Origin: Arthrobacter sp. ISL-72
GTDB taxonomy: Bacteria > Actinomycetota > Actinomycetes > Actinomycetales > Micrococcaceae
Assembly: GCF_018613755.1 (NCBI RefSeq)
Contig: NZ_JAGGPP010000018.1
Span: 1 to 64,000, forward strand
DNA: 64,000 bases
Reading direction: 5' to 3'
This document shows, piece by piece, positions 34,290 through 43,103 of the stretch (its first letter is position 1; each line of letters starts with the position of its first letter). A model generated the notes under the pieces. The model ran no database searches and was not told the origin of the DNA. It was given only the letters and a program-made list of their open reading frames with translations. Made by a program: the position numbers and the translations under genes.

Positions 34290-35021
34290 TCAGCCGTCCC
34301 CCAGGATCCACCGCAGTGTGTCCGAGTTCCGCACGGCGTTGCCGCCGCCGTCGTTGTTGAAATACACAAACACGTCCTTGCCTGAACTGCGCCACTCCCG
34401 GATCCGGTCCGCCCACCACCGGAGATCGTCGTCCGAATAGGAACCCCCGTAAAGGTGCTGATGGTCCGGGCCGTGCATGCGGATGTAGACGAAAGGCGCT
34501 GTTGCCCGCAGGATGCAGGGAAGGTTCGCGCCGCTCATGATGCAGTAGGCGGCGCTGCGGCGTTCCAGCAGGGCGTAGACATCGGGGTGGTCCCAGCTGG
34601 GATGGCGGAACTCCACGGCCACCCGGATCCACCACGGCAAGGCCGACAGGAAGTAGTCAAGGCGTGCATCGTCCCGGGCAAAATCCGGCGGGAGCTGGAC
34701 CAGCAGCACGGCCCGTTTCCCGTCCAGCTCATGCCAGCACTTGATGATCCGGTCCACCCAGACTTCGGGGCCGTAAAGCTTCTTCCCGTGCGTCAGCCCG
34801 CGCGGCGCCTTAACCGACATCGCGAACCCCTCGGGCAGGCGTCGGCGCCAGCTGGTGAACGACGACTCACGTGGCCAGCGGTAGAAGCTCGCGTTGAGCT
34901 CCACGGTGCTGAAGCGGGCTACGTAGTGCGCCAGCCGGTCGCGGGCGGGAAGGCCCGGCGGGTAGAGCACGTTCTCCCAGTGGTCGTAGCTCCAGCCGGA
35001 CGTGCCAATGTGGATCCCCAT
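34290..35021 (-). CDS. DUF72 (YecE-like) protein
   Basis: A 243-residue TIM-barrel-like DUF72 protein. It opens with the family sequence MGIHIGTSGWSYDHWENVLYP and contains FYRWPRESSFTSWRRRLPEGFAMSVKAPRGLTHGKKL and FVYFNNDGGGNAVRNS, all diagnostic. Function is unknown, though members are often linked to Fe-S or DNA metabolism in databases. The ATG at 35021 was chosen because the family starts there. It is divergent to the GH15 gene. Confidence 0.85.
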   Translation of the reverse strand: MGIHIGTSGWSYDHWENVLYPPGLPARDRLAHYVARFSTVELNASFYRWPRESSFTSWRRRLPEGFAMSVKAPRGLTHGKKLYGPEVWVDRIIKCWHELDGKRAVLLVQLPPDFARDDARLDYFLSALPWWIRVAVEFRHPSWDHPDVYALLERRSAAYCIMSGANLPCILRATAPFVYIRMHGPDHQHLYGGSYSDDDLRWWADRIREWRSSGKDVFVYFNNDGGGNAVRNSDTLRWILGDG

Positions 35022-35068
35022 GCCTCGGATAGTAGTCGGCTGCGGCAGGTTGTGGCACTGTAAGGTCC

Positions 35069-36862
35069 ATGCCACGCATCGAGGATTACGCAGTGGTGGG
35101 CGATACGCAGACAGCAGCGCTCATCAGCACTGAAGGCTCCATCGACTGGCTGTGCTTGCCCCGGTTTGACTCCCCGGCCTGCTTCAATGCGCTGCTGGAC
35201 AGCCCGAAATCCGGGAGGTGGCTGCTCGCCCCGGAGGGAGCCGGCAACTGCACCCGGCGCCACTACCGCAAGGGCACGCTGATCCTGGAAACCGAATGGG
35301 AAACTGCCAGCGGCAAAGTGAAGGTTATTGACTTCATGCCGCCCCGTGACAACGTGGCGGATATTGTGCGGATCGTGGTGGGCGTGCGCGGCACCGTCAG
35401 GATGCGCGGCGAACTGGCGCTGCGGTTCGACTACGGGCACATCGTGCCGTGGGTACGGCACGACGACCACGGCATCCACGCCATCGCCGGTCCCGATGCG
35501 GCATACCTCGTCACGAAGGCGCCGCTGCGCGGCGAGAAGATGCAGACCATCAGCGATTTCACGGTGCGGGCGGGGGAGCGGATCCCCTTCGTACTGACGT
35601 GGACCCCCAGCCACTTCCGCCGGCCCCGGACTATCGATCCGGAGGCTGTGCTGGCGTCCACTGAAAAGTTCTGGCAGCAGTGGTCCGCGAAATGCACCAT
35701 CACCGGACCGTACCGGGATGCCATCGAGCGCTCGCTGATCACGCTTAAGGCGCTGACCTACGCTCCCACCGGCGGGATCGTGGCGGCGGTGACCACGTCG
35801 TTGCCGGAGCAGCTGGGCGGTCCGCGGAACTGGGATTACCGCTACTGCTGGCTGCGGGACGCCACGCTGACGCTGCAGGCCCTGCTGGCCGCAGGCTACA
35901 CGGAGGAAGCCGCCTCGTGGCGGGACTGGCTGCTTCGGGCCGTGGCCGGCGATCCGGCGGATTTGCAGATCATGTACGGCATCCATGGCGAGCGCCGGCT
36001 GCCTGAAATGGAGCTCCCGTGGCTGGAAGGCTACGAAAAGTCCACTCCGGTGCGCATCGGGAACGGTGCTGCCGGCCAGCTTCAGCTGGACGTCTGGGGC
36101 GAAGTGCTGGATTGCCTTGCCCTGACCCGGCACTCCCTGCTGAAGCACACCGACGAGGCCTGGGACGTGCAGGTCGCCCTCATGGAACATCTTGAACGCG
36201 CCTGGGACCGCCCGGACAACGGACTCTGGGAGGTGCGCGGGCCGCGGCGCCACTTCACGCACTCAAAAGTCATGGCGTGGGTTGCGGCGGACCGCATGGT
36301 CCAGGGTGTGCGGGAGTACGGGCTGGTGGGGCCGGCCGACCGCTGGGAGGAGCTGCGCGACACCATCCGTGCCGACGTCATGGCCAACGGCTACGACGCG
36401 GAACGCAATACCTTTGTGCAGTCCTACGGACGGCCCGAGCTGGACGCGAGCCTGCTGCTGATACCGCGCGTCGGCTTCCTGCCGCCCGATGACCCGAAGG
36501 TGGTGGGCACTGTTGAGGCCGTGCAGCGTGAACTCACCCATGACGGGTTCCTGCTCCGCTACCGCCCGGCCGACGTCGACGACGGCTTGCCCGGCGACGA
36601 AGGCGTCTTCCTTGCCTGCTCCTTCTGGCTGGTGGAAGCGCTCATCGGTGTGGGCCGGCGCAGCGAGGCCCAGGAACTGTTCGAACGGCTGCTCGCACTG
36701 CGCAACGATGTTGGCCTCCTCAGCGAGGAATGGGGCGTGGACTCGGGCCGCCAGCTGGGAAACACGCCGCAGGCCTTCAGTCATTTCGCGCTGGTCATGA
36801 GCGCACTGGAGCTGCACGAGGACAGTGTTCAGCGCAGCGACGCTCCCATGCACGGGCACTGA
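35069..36862 (+). CDS. GH15 family glycosidase (trehalase/glucoamylase-like)
   Basis: A 597-residue GH15 protein of the actinobacterial type, with a beta-sandwich N-terminal domain and an (alpha/alpha)6 barrel. Visible landmarks are YAVVGDTQTAALISTEGSIDWLCLPRFDSPACF at the start, YCWLRDATLTLQALLAAGY near 268, DVWGEVLDCLALTR near 340 and DGLPGDEGVFLACSFWLVEAL near 505, the last containing an expected catalytic Glu. Such enzymes hydrolyse trehalose or maltooligosaccharides; which one is not decidable here. No signal peptide is present, so it is intracellular. It stands alone on the plus strand. Confidence 0.9.
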   Translation: MPRIEDYAVVGDTQTAALISTEGSIDWLCLPRFDSPACFNALLDSPKSGRWLLAPEGAGNCTRRHYRKGTLILETEWETASGKVKVIDFMPPRDNVADIVRIVVGVRGTVRMRGELALRFDYGHIVPWVRHDDHGIHAIAGPDAAYLVTKAPLRGEKMQTISDFTVRAGERIPFVLTWTPSHFRRPRTIDPEAVLASTEKFWQQWSAKCTITGPYRDAIERSLITLKALTYAPTGGIVAAVTTSLPEQLGGPRNWDYRYCWLRDATLTLQALLAAGYTEEAASWRDWLLRAVAGDPADLQIMYGIHGERRLPEMELPWLEGYEKSTPVRIGNGAAGQLQLDVWGEVLDCLALTRHSLLKHTDEAWDVQVALMEHLERAWDRPDNGLWEVRGPRRHFTHSKVMAWVAADRMVQGVREYGLVGPADRWEELRDTIRADVMANGYDAERNTFVQSYGRPELDASLLLIPRVGFLPPDDPKVVGTVEAVQRELTHDGFLLRYRPADVDDGLPGDEGVFLACSFWLVEALIGVGRRSEAQELFERLLALRNDVGLLSEEWGVDSGRQLGNTPQAFSHFALVMSALELHEDSVQRSDAPMHGH

Positions 36863-36999
36863 TCGCGGCGGGTTCTTCCAGGCCCCGCGAGGCCGCCGGC
36901 TGCCGGCTGGTCACATTTGGTTCGGCTGGGGGCCGGCGTCCGTTGCGTGGTTCCATGGTCACGGAAGCTACGGAGCAGGGCACGAAGGAGTGTGGACCG

Positions 37000-37872
37000 G
37001 TGAAATTTGCGCGTCTCGGAGATCCAGGCAGGGAACAGCCGGCCGTTCAGCCCGGCGGGCCTGAGGCCGACGGGAAGTGGTTTTCCCTGGATGGTATTAC
37101 GGCGGACATCGACGGAAGGTTCCTGGAAAACGACGGCGTCGCCCGGGTCCGCGAGGCCCTTGCCGCCGGGATCCTTGCAGAGATCGTCGACGCCACCGGG
37201 CTGCGCGCCGGCGCTCCGCTGGCCCGCCCGGGCGCCGTGATAGGCATCGGACTGAACTATGCCGGCCACGCCGCCGAATCCGGTGCCGCCGTGCCGGAGG
37301 TTCCGGTCGTCTTCCTGAAGCCAAGCAACACCGTGGCAGGGCCGTTCGACGACGCCCCCATCCCGCCGCTGTCCCGCAAGTACGACTGGGAAGTTGAGCT
37401 GGCCGTCGTAATCGGGCGGCGCGCCTCCTATCTGACCTCGGCTGAGGAAGCCGCTGACTGCGTCGCTGGCTACGTCCTGGCTAACGACCTCTCCGAGCGC
37501 GACTATCAGCTGCCCGGCGCCGCCGGCCAGTGGGTCAAAGGAAAGTCACTCCCCGCGTCCACACCCATTGGGCCCTGGTTCGTTCCGGCCTCCGAGCTGG
37601 ATCCGTCGGCCCTGCGGCTGCGGAGCTGGGTGAACGGCGAGTTGCGGCAGGACTCGTCCACGGCCGATCTCATCTTCGATGTCCCGGCCGTGGTCCATCA
37701 CCTGAGCCAGTTCATGGTTCTGGAACCAGGCGATGTTGTCCTTACCGGAACGCCCGAGGGAGTGGCCCTCTCCGGGCGTTTCCCCTACCTTGAGGACGGC
37801 GATGTGCTGGAGCTTGAAGTCGAGGGGCTTGGCCGTCAGCGCCAGCTTCTGCGGCGCGCCACGGCCCCTTAA
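37000..37872 (+). CDS. Fumarylacetoacetate hydrolase-family protein
   Basis: A 290-residue FAH-fold enzyme. The metal triad is present in KYDWEVELAVVIG (two Glu) and LANDLSERDYQLP (Asp), and GTPEGVALSG near the C-terminus is diagnostic. Family members cleave C-C bonds in acylpyruvates and related compounds or decarboxylate oxaloacetate; the substrate is unknown here. The GTG at 37000 was chosen because GGAG lies ten bases upstream and it removes an unmatched leader; an in-frame ATG at 36955 is possible. Confidence 0.85.
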   Translation: MKFARLGDPGREQPAVQPGGPEADGKWFSLDGITADIDGRFLENDGVARVREALAAGILAEIVDATGLRAGAPLARPGAVIGIGLNYAGHAAESGAAVPEVPVVFLKPSNTVAGPFDDAPIPPLSRKYDWEVELAVVIGRRASYLTSAEEAADCVAGYVLANDLSERDYQLPGAAGQWVKGKSLPASTPIGPWFVPASELDPSALRLRSWVNGELRQDSSTADLIFDVPAVVHHLSQFMVLEPGDVVLTGTPEGVALSGRFPYLEDGDVLELEVEGLGRQRQLLRRATAP

Positions 37873-37979
37873 AGTGCAATCCGGTGGTTCAAGGACCCCG
37901 CCGGCTGCGTGCTTTCGGTGATCAACGCCTGAGTGTAATCAACTCCCGGGTAACTTCAAGACTTCCGTAATTCGGATAG

Positions 37980-37993
37980 GTAAGTATACTTAC
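37980..37993. promoter_or_regulatory. Palindrome GTAAGTATACTTAC before the DUF1508 gene
   Basis: A perfect 14-base palindrome containing TATACT (37985-37990), a good -10 sequence, about 40 bases before the ATG at 38032. A repressor bound here would cover the promoter. Confidence 0.55.
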
Positions 37994-38031
37994 TAATACC
38001 TCATCTTGGGGCGACGAACGGAGGAGTTGCA

Positions 38032-38343
38032 ATGGCTGGATATTTCGAGCTTGTTGATGCCCCCGACGGCGGGTACCGCGTCAGGCTTATCGACGGCAGC
38101 GGAAACCTGATGGCCATCTCAGTTACCTTCCCGACCAAGCGGGCAGCCGCCGCCGGCGTGGCCAGGGCAAGGGAGATTGCGGGTACCGGACTGATCCGCG
38201 ACCTCAGCGCGAGCCAGGAGTCCGCTCCCCTCAAGCAGCCACCCGTGCGGCAGCACACCACATCGCCGAAAAACATCGGCGTTCTTGGGGCCGGCCGGCC
38301 GGCGGGAGTCATTGGGCACAAACGGGCCCGGACGCATCTCTGA
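38032..38343 (+). CDS. DUF1508 (YegP-like) small protein
   Basis: A 103-residue protein. The first 55 residues (YFELVDAPDGGYRVRLIDGSGNLMAISVTFPTKRAAAAGV) form a single DUF1508 repeat, a compact beta-rich unit seen in YegP-like proteins. The rest is a Pro/Gln-rich then Gly-rich basic tail without recognised structure. GGAGG lies six bases before the ATG. It ends 14 bases before the HAD hydrolase gene and may be co-transcribed with it. Confidence 0.8.
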   Translation: MAGYFELVDAPDGGYRVRLIDGSGNLMAISVTFPTKRAAAAGVARAREIAGTGLIRDLSASQESAPLKQPPVRQHTTSPKNIGVLGAGRPAGVIGHKRARTHL

Positions 38344-38357
38344 TCCCGAAGGCGGCC

Positions 38358-39059
38358 ATGCCCAGTAACGGAACCCGCGGCAGGCGTAAACTCGGCGTCC
38401 TGTTCGACGTCGACGGAACGCTGGTGGACTCCTCGTACCTTCACACTGTCGCGTGGTGGCAGGCCTTCCGGCATTCCGGGCTGGATGTCCCCATGGCCTC
38501 CATCCACCGTTCGGTGGGAATGGGCGGGGACAAATTGGTGGACCGGCTGCTTCCGCCCGGCCGCGACAAGTCCCTGGACTCGTCCATCATGGCCGCGCAC
38601 GGCGCTGTGTTTTCCACCTTCTGGCCGGCGCTGCGGGCGTTCGACGGAGCGCGGGACCTGCTGGCCCAGTGCTACGAAAGCGGCTTCGCCGTCGCGCTGG
38701 CGTCCTCCGCTCGGGAAGAGGACCTCGCGGCACTGCGCTCCACCCTGCATGCCGATTCGTACATCCATGCCGCCACCAGCGCCAACGATGCCAAGGAGAG
38801 CAAGCCGGATCCGGACATCCTCGTGGCCGCCTTGGAGGCTGCCGGCGTACAGGCCGAGGACGTGGTGTACGTCGGCGATGCCGTCTGGGACGTCTACGCC
38901 GCGGCCAAGCTGGGCATTCCTACCATCGGACTGGCCTGCGGCGGCACTGCCGGCACCCAGCTGGTGGAGGCCGGCGCCGTCGAGGTCTACGAGAATCCCC
39001 GGGAACTCCTGGCGAACCTGCGCGACAGTGCGATCGGCAGGCTCGCCGGAAGATCCTAG
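38358..39059 (+). CDS. HAD-superfamily hydrolase (beta-phosphoglucomutase/phosphatase-like)
   Basis: A 233-residue HAD phosphatase. All four motifs are visible: FDVDGTLVDSS (nucleophile and acid Asp) near 17, LASSAREED (Ser) near 118, KPDPD (Lys) near 150, and VVYVGDAVWDVYAA near 175. The alpha-helical cap sits between the first two motifs, as in the Gph/PGM subgroup. Its substrate is a small sugar phosphate, unspecified. Its stop codon overlaps by four bases the stop of a convergent small gene. Confidence 0.88.
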   Translation: MPSNGTRGRRKLGVLFDVDGTLVDSSYLHTVAWWQAFRHSGLDVPMASIHRSVGMGGDKLVDRLLPPGRDKSLDSSIMAAHGAVFSTFWPALRAFDGARDLLAQCYESGFAVALASSAREEDLAALRSTLHADSYIHAATSANDAKESKPDPDILVAALEAAGVQAEDVVYVGDAVWDVYAAAKLGIPTIGLACGGTAGTQLVEAGAVEVYENPRELLANLRDSAIGRLAGRS

Positions 39060-39295
39060 GCGCCTGCCGCGTCGCCCTGGGCGTCGGCGATGGCGCTCTT
39101 GTTCCAGGACACGGCAACGCTGACGGAGCCGTCATCGCTCCGCTCAACCTCGGTGACTACTTCCGAAGGCCCCGCGCCCATTTCCATGAGCCTCGCCCGG
39201 TAGGAAGTGATTAGCTCCTCAAGGCTGGATTCGGTCCACTCGCCCGGACGCATGCGTGTTGAAATCTCAACCGGCTCTGGCTGGTACAGCGACAT
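39056..39295 (-). CDS. Small acidic protein of unknown function
   Basis: A 79-residue protein MSLYQPEPVEISTRMRPGEWTE ending WNKSAIADAQGDAAGA. It is acidic, soluble and without recognised family. AAAGG lies seven bases before the ATG at 39295, which was preferred over a longer frame. Its last four bases overlap the 3' end of the HAD gene on the opposite strand. Confidence 0.6.
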   Translation of the reverse strand: MSLYQPEPVEISTRMRPGEWTESSLEELITSYRARLMEMGAGPSEVVTEVERSDDGSVSVAVSWNKSAIADAQGDAAGA

Positions 39296-39616
39296 TTCGG
39301 TGCCTTTCCTTGATGCTGGGGATGACCCCACGCTATGGTCCGCCACAGCCTCATGCAAGGAATTTACTCAGGTGGCTTAGTTTTCCGCTGCCAGGAGATA
39401 ATAAGTGTGCTGATCTTCACTTGTCCTGAAATCGGCGCTACGGTCAAAGTGGACCGGATAGGGCGCAGCCGAACGCTGACAGCAGAGACGTGACAGCAGA
39501 GCCGTGACAGCAGAGTCGTGACAGCAGAGTCGTGACAGCAAGACACTGACAGCAAGACACTGACAGCGAACACTGACAGCGAACACTGACAGCGAACACT
39601 GACAGAAGGGCTCAGC
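39296..39616. other. 321-base region before the alcohol dehydrogenase gene, containing a tandem repeat
   Basis: The first 180 bases show nothing recognisable. From 39477 on lies the TGACAG tandem array described separately, which runs almost to the start codon at 39617. Confidence 0.7.
39477..39605. repeat. Ten-copy TGACAG tandem repeat immediately upstream of a dehydrogenase gene
   Basis: TGACAG starts at 39477, 39491, 39505, 39519, 39533, 39547, 39561, 39574, 39587 and 39600: seven units with a 14-base step, then a 13-base step. The units fall in three types (TGACAGCAGAGTCG, TGACAGCAAGACAC and TGACAGCGAACAC). The last copy leads straight into AGAAGGG, the ribosome binding site of the gene at 39617. 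Confidence 0.95.
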
Positions 39617-40792
39617 ATGAAGGCACTCACGTGGCAGGGAAAGCGCTCCGTCACCGTGGAGAACGTTCCGGATCCCGCTATTCAAGAGCCAACCGACGCG
39701 ATTATCCGTGTGACTTCCACCGCCATCTGCGGCTCAGACCTCCATCTTTACGAGGTCCTTGGTCCGTACCTGAGCAAAGGAGACGTGCTGGGACACGAGC
39801 CCATGGGCATCGTGGAGGAAGTGGGCAGCGCAGTGCCCCACCTTTCCAAAGGCGACCGCGTGGTGGTCCCGTTCAACATTTCCTGCGGCCACTGTTTTAT
39901 GTGCGACCGGGGGCTGCAGTCGCAGTGCGAGACGACCCAGGTGAGGGAAAAGGGCTCCGGGGCGGCGCTGTTCGGCTATACCGCGCTTTACGGCTCGGTT
40001 CCCGGCGGACAGGCGGAATTCCTTCGCGTACCCTTCGCAAACTACGGACCCATCAAGGTCGGAACCGAGCTGCCGGACGAACGGTACCTGTTCCTTTCGG
40101 ACATCCTGCCCACAGCCTGGCAGGCCGTGAAATACGCGGAGACCCCTGAAGGCGGCACCTTGGCGGTATTCGGCCTGGGGCCGGTGGGGCAGTTCGCCAC
40201 ACGCATTGGGAAACACTTCGGCCTGCGGGTGATCGGGATTGACCCTGTGCCTGAGCGCCGGGCAATGGCCGAACGCCACGGCATCGAAACCATGGACTAC
40301 GGCAAAACCACCGCCGACGAGATCCGTGAGACAACTGGCGGCCGCGGCGCTGACGCGATGGTCGACGCCGTCGGCATGGAAGCGCACGGCTCGCCCGTGG
40401 CCGCCTTCGCCCACCAAGCGCTGGGCCTGCTGCCCGACAAGCTGGCGCAGAAGGCCATGGAAACAGCCGGGGTTGACCGGCTGGCCGCCTTGCATGCCTC
40501 GCTGGACACGGTCCGGCGCGGAGGAACCGTATCGCTCAGCGGCGTCTATGGCGGGCAGGCAAGCCCGATGCCGTTGCTGTCGATGTTCGACAAGCAGATC
40601 CAGCTCCGGATGGGCCAGTGCAATGTCCGGAACTGGACGGATCAGCTGCTGCCCCTGGTGGAGGACGACGCCGATCCACTGGGCGTCATGGACTTAACGA
40701 CCCACCGCGTCGGGCTGGGCGAAGCACCGGCAATGTACGAGAAATTCCAGAAGAAGGAGGACGGCTGCATCAAAGTGGTGCTGCTGCCATAG
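39617..40792 (+). CDS. Zinc-dependent alcohol dehydrogenase (FdhA/glutathione-independent formaldehyde dehydrogenase-like)
   Basis: A 391-residue medium-chain dehydrogenase. The catalytic zinc ligands are in AICGSDLHLY (Cys) and GHEPMG (His), and the structural-zinc cysteines are present in CGHCFMCDRGLQSQC near 93-107. The NAD-binding motif FGLGPVGQFATRIGKHFG follows near 190. The long insert around 265-300 (FAHQALGLLPDKLAQKAMETAGVDRLAALHASLDTV) is typical of glutathione-independent formaldehyde or long glycerol-type dehydrogenases. Substrate is unresolved. Expression may be affected by the tandem repeat in its leader. It is convergent with the CHAD gene. Confidence 0.9.
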   Translation: MKALTWQGKRSVTVENVPDPAIQEPTDAIIRVTSTAICGSDLHLYEVLGPYLSKGDVLGHEPMGIVEEVGSAVPHLSKGDRVVVPFNISCGHCFMCDRGLQSQCETTQVREKGSGAALFGYTALYGSVPGGQAEFLRVPFANYGPIKVGTELPDERYLFLSDILPTAWQAVKYAETPEGGTLAVFGLGPVGQFATRIGKHFGLRVIGIDPVPERRAMAERHGIETMDYGKTTADEIRETTGGRGADAMVDAVGMEAHGSPVAAFAHQALGLLPDKLAQKAMETAGVDRLAALHASLDTVRRGGTVSLSGVYGGQASPMPLLSMFDKQIQLRMGQCNVRNWTDQLLPLVEDDADPLGVMDLTTHRVGLGEAPAMYEKFQKKEDGCIKVVLLP

Positions 40793-40807
40793 CCTTAACT
40801 GCGGGCC

Positions 40808-41800
40808 TCAGGTACGGGGGAACTTCTTCCAGGCCTTCCAGAATTTGGCCTCGGACAGGTCGGCAAGACCTTCCTCCCGGGCGTGCAGCCGTCCATACGT
40901 GAAGCCGCTGTCGCCGCTGCGGAACGCGCGGCCGCCCAGATCGGCCAGCTGGGCCCGCGCCACAACGCTGTCCTGGTGCAGTCCGAGGAGCTTCTGCACT
41001 TTGTGCGCGCGCTTGGCCATCTTTGCCGCCTTCTTGCCCGCGACCGGCTCGGCAGCCTCTGCGGCATAACGCAGCCGCTTGGCAGCTTTGCGCACCTCGT
41101 GCAGGCCCACGTCGTGGGCGGAACCGAGGTGTGCAGGGGCATTGTGCCCGGAAGCGTGCTGCCCGGAACCTTGCTGCCCCGAGCCCGGCTGCCCGAAAGC
41201 CTGCTGCCCCCCGGAACCTTGGTGCCCGGGGCTGGTGCCGGGGCTGCCGCCGTCGGAATTGTCTTCCAATTTTCCGACCATGCGCTGCACTCTCGCCGCA
41301 TCCTTCGCGACCAGCTTCAGCATGGTTTTGCGCGGCGGACGCGATGCCTTGCCCGCCAGGGGAGGAGCGGCCGCGAGCTCCGCGAGCCGGGAGGCGAGAG
41401 CGGCGTAGCGGTCGCTGTCGAGGGCCTCCAGGGTGGCCTGCCGGCCCGCGGCGGAGGCGGCATCAAGAATCTCGTCAATCCGCCTGGCGGCGGGTCCGAA
41501 GACCAGCGCGTCGGGTTCCTCGGACAGAAGTTCGCCCAGCCGCTCGCGCAGCACTTCGGGGTCCCGCGCCGAACCGAGCACCCCCGACAGCCATTTGAGT
41601 TCCGCCCGCACATCAGTGACGACTTCTTCGTCAAGCAGCTTCTTCGCGGTTGCCAGCAACGACCGAAGCCGGCGGACGGACATGCGCATCTGATGGACCG
41701 CGTCCGGCTGGTTTTCCCGTACCAGCGGCTCCTGATGCTTGAGCTCGGCAAACTGCTCTGCCAGGTAGTTTGTCAGGACCTCGCCGGCTGTGGTGGGCAT
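40808..41800 (-). CDS. CHAD-domain protein with a low-complexity insert
   Basis: A 330-residue all-helical CHAD protein, a polyphosphate-binding fold. The sequence is full of the conserved basic/histidine helices: VHQMRMSVRRLRSLLATAKKLL near 32 and LHEVRKAAKRLRYAAEA near 245. Between the two halves, residues about 190-235 form a Gly/Ser/Gln/His-rich insert (GSGGQQAFGQPGSGQQGSGQ) made of imperfect short repeats, visible in the DNA at about 41120-41240. Many CHAD proteins are paired with a CYTH domain; none is adjacent. Its role is probably polyphosphate binding or storage control. Confidence 0.87.
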   Translation of the reverse strand: MPTTAGEVLTNYLAEQFAELKHQEPLVRENQPDAVHQMRMSVRRLRSLLATAKKLLDEEVVTDVRAELKWLSGVLGSARDPEVLRERLGELLSEEPDALVFGPAARRIDEILDAASAAGRQATLEALDSDRYAALASRLAELAAAPPLAGKASRPPRKTMLKLVAKDAARVQRMVGKLEDNSDGGSPGTSPGHQGSGGQQAFGQPGSGQQGSGQHASGHNAPAHLGSAHDVGLHEVRKAAKRLRYAAEAAEPVAGKKAAKMAKRAHKVQKLLGLHQDSVVARAQLADLGGRAFRSGDSGFTYGRLHAREEGLADLSEAKFWKAWKKFPRT

Positions 41801-41865
41801 GCTTTACTCTACGTCCCGGGCGGCTACCGTCAGAAGAAGCGGAAGCGGTGCCGTGCGCACGCACA

Positions 41866-43026
41866 CTAGCAGCTGGCGTTGAGGGCTTCCTCCACCATGT
41901 CCGTCAGCTCCTTCAGTATGCCGTTGCCCGTGGAGCTGAACGGAGCCGGGGGATAGGCGAGGGAGACCGACGCCTGCCGCGATCCATCCGCGCTGGACAT
42001 CGAGACCGTGCCGTATCCGACGCCGTCGCCGGTGTGCCCGTAGTAATAGTTGTTGGTGCAGGTGTCGTTCCAGCGCTGGATGCCCAGGCCGTACCGGGCG
42101 TACTGCGGGCTCTGCATTTCCGTGACCATGGCCGCGGGAACCAGCCGGCCCTGCAGCAGTGCAGCGTAGAACGTGTTCAGGTCCCCGACGGTGGACACCA
42201 AGCCGCCGGCAGGGTCGCCTGCGTGAAAGGCGGGGTAACCGACGTCCAGGCGCTCGCCGGAAGTGGTCACGTAGCCGTGGACCAGCGAAGGCGGGGCGGG
42301 ACCCGTGTCGGTCAGCCGGGTGGCCGTAAGGCCCAGCGGCTCGACAATCTCGGACCGCAGCACGTCCGCGAGCGGGCGCCCGCGCAGCCGTTCCACGATC
42401 ATGCCCAGCGCAACGTAGTTCGAGGCGGAGTATTCAAATCCCTGTGCCAGCCGCCGCTCCCATTTCCGGGTCGCGGCCAGGGCAAGGAGTTCCCGGTGAC
42501 TCCGGCTGGTCGCAAGCACTTCGCCCAGGGCGCCCTGTTGCAGCAGCGGGACGACGTAGTCCGGCATCCCTGACTGGTGTTGCAGCAACCGGCGGACGGT
42601 GACCGGCTCCGGCGGGTGCATGATGCTTTCGAAGTCCGGCAGATGCCGGCTGACGGAATCCTCGAGTCCCAGCGTTCCTTCCGCTGCCAGCTTGAGCACG
42701 GACACTGCCACGAATGATTCGGTCACGCTGGCGACGTGCAGAGGATCGCCGGTCTCTACGGCCTCGCCGCCGCCCAGGCTCCTCACACCGGAAACCCGCG
42801 CCCATTCTTCGCCCCGCACTTTGGCCTGCATCAGGACGGCGGGGGCGCCGTCGTCGAGCATTCCGTTGCCGAAATCTTCCAGCGCTTCGGCCAACCGCGC
42901 CAGCGAAGAGGGCTGCTCCGAGGGATCCGGCGCCACGGTGCAGCCGCCCAGTCCGGCCACGAGCGCTACGGCCGTTGCTGCCGCGAGCCGGAACGGCAGG
43001 GCCCGAATCCACGTCACGGAACTCAT
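41866..43026 (-). CDS. Serine-hydrolase (beta-lactamase-fold) lipoprotein with an altered active site
   Basis: A 386-residue protein of the class C beta-lactamase/DD-peptidase fold. A signal peptide ends at the lipobox LGGC (Cys29), so it is a lipid-anchored exported protein. The active-site motif normally SxxK reads SVTE (Ser100, Glu103), and the YxN motif reads YSA (199-201), while the third motif is HTG. The loss of the general-base Lys makes normal penicillin-type chemistry unlikely. The ATG at 43026 was chosen because GAGGAAC precedes it and it gives a compact signal peptide; a TTG at 43053 is possible. Confidence 0.82.
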   Translation of the reverse strand: MSSVTWIRALPFRLAAATAVALVAGLGGCTVAPDPSEQPSSLARLAEALEDFGNGMLDDGAPAVLMQAKVRGEEWARVSGVRSLGGGEAVETGDPLHVASVTESFVAVSVLKLAAEGTLGLEDSVSRHLPDFESIMHPPEPVTVRRLLQHQSGMPDYVVPLLQQGALGEVLATSRSHRELLALAATRKWERRLAQGFEYSASNYVALGMIVERLRGRPLADVLRSEIVEPLGLTATRLTDTGPAPPSLVHGYVTTSGERLDVGYPAFHAGDPAGGLVSTVGDLNTFYAALLQGRLVPAAMVTEMQSPQYARYGLGIQRWNDTCTNNYYYGHTGDGVGYGTVSMSSADGSRQASVSLAYPPAPFSSTGNGILKELTDMVEEALNASC

Positions 43027-43103
43027 GTTCCTCAGGGCGTGCGGACGCGTCAATAGCCCTCAGATTCCCGCGAAATCGCTGGAAACGCGCGGAATCGCCG
43101 GAG

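Noticed and set aside
39477..39605. Possible CRISPR array
   Set aside because: The units are only 13-14 bases with no unique spacers and no cas genes; this is a minisatellite.
39364..39654. A cysteine-rich 96-residue minus-strand frame over the repeats
   Set aside because: Its pattern of Cys, Ser and Val comes purely from the tandem repeat and it has no start signal.
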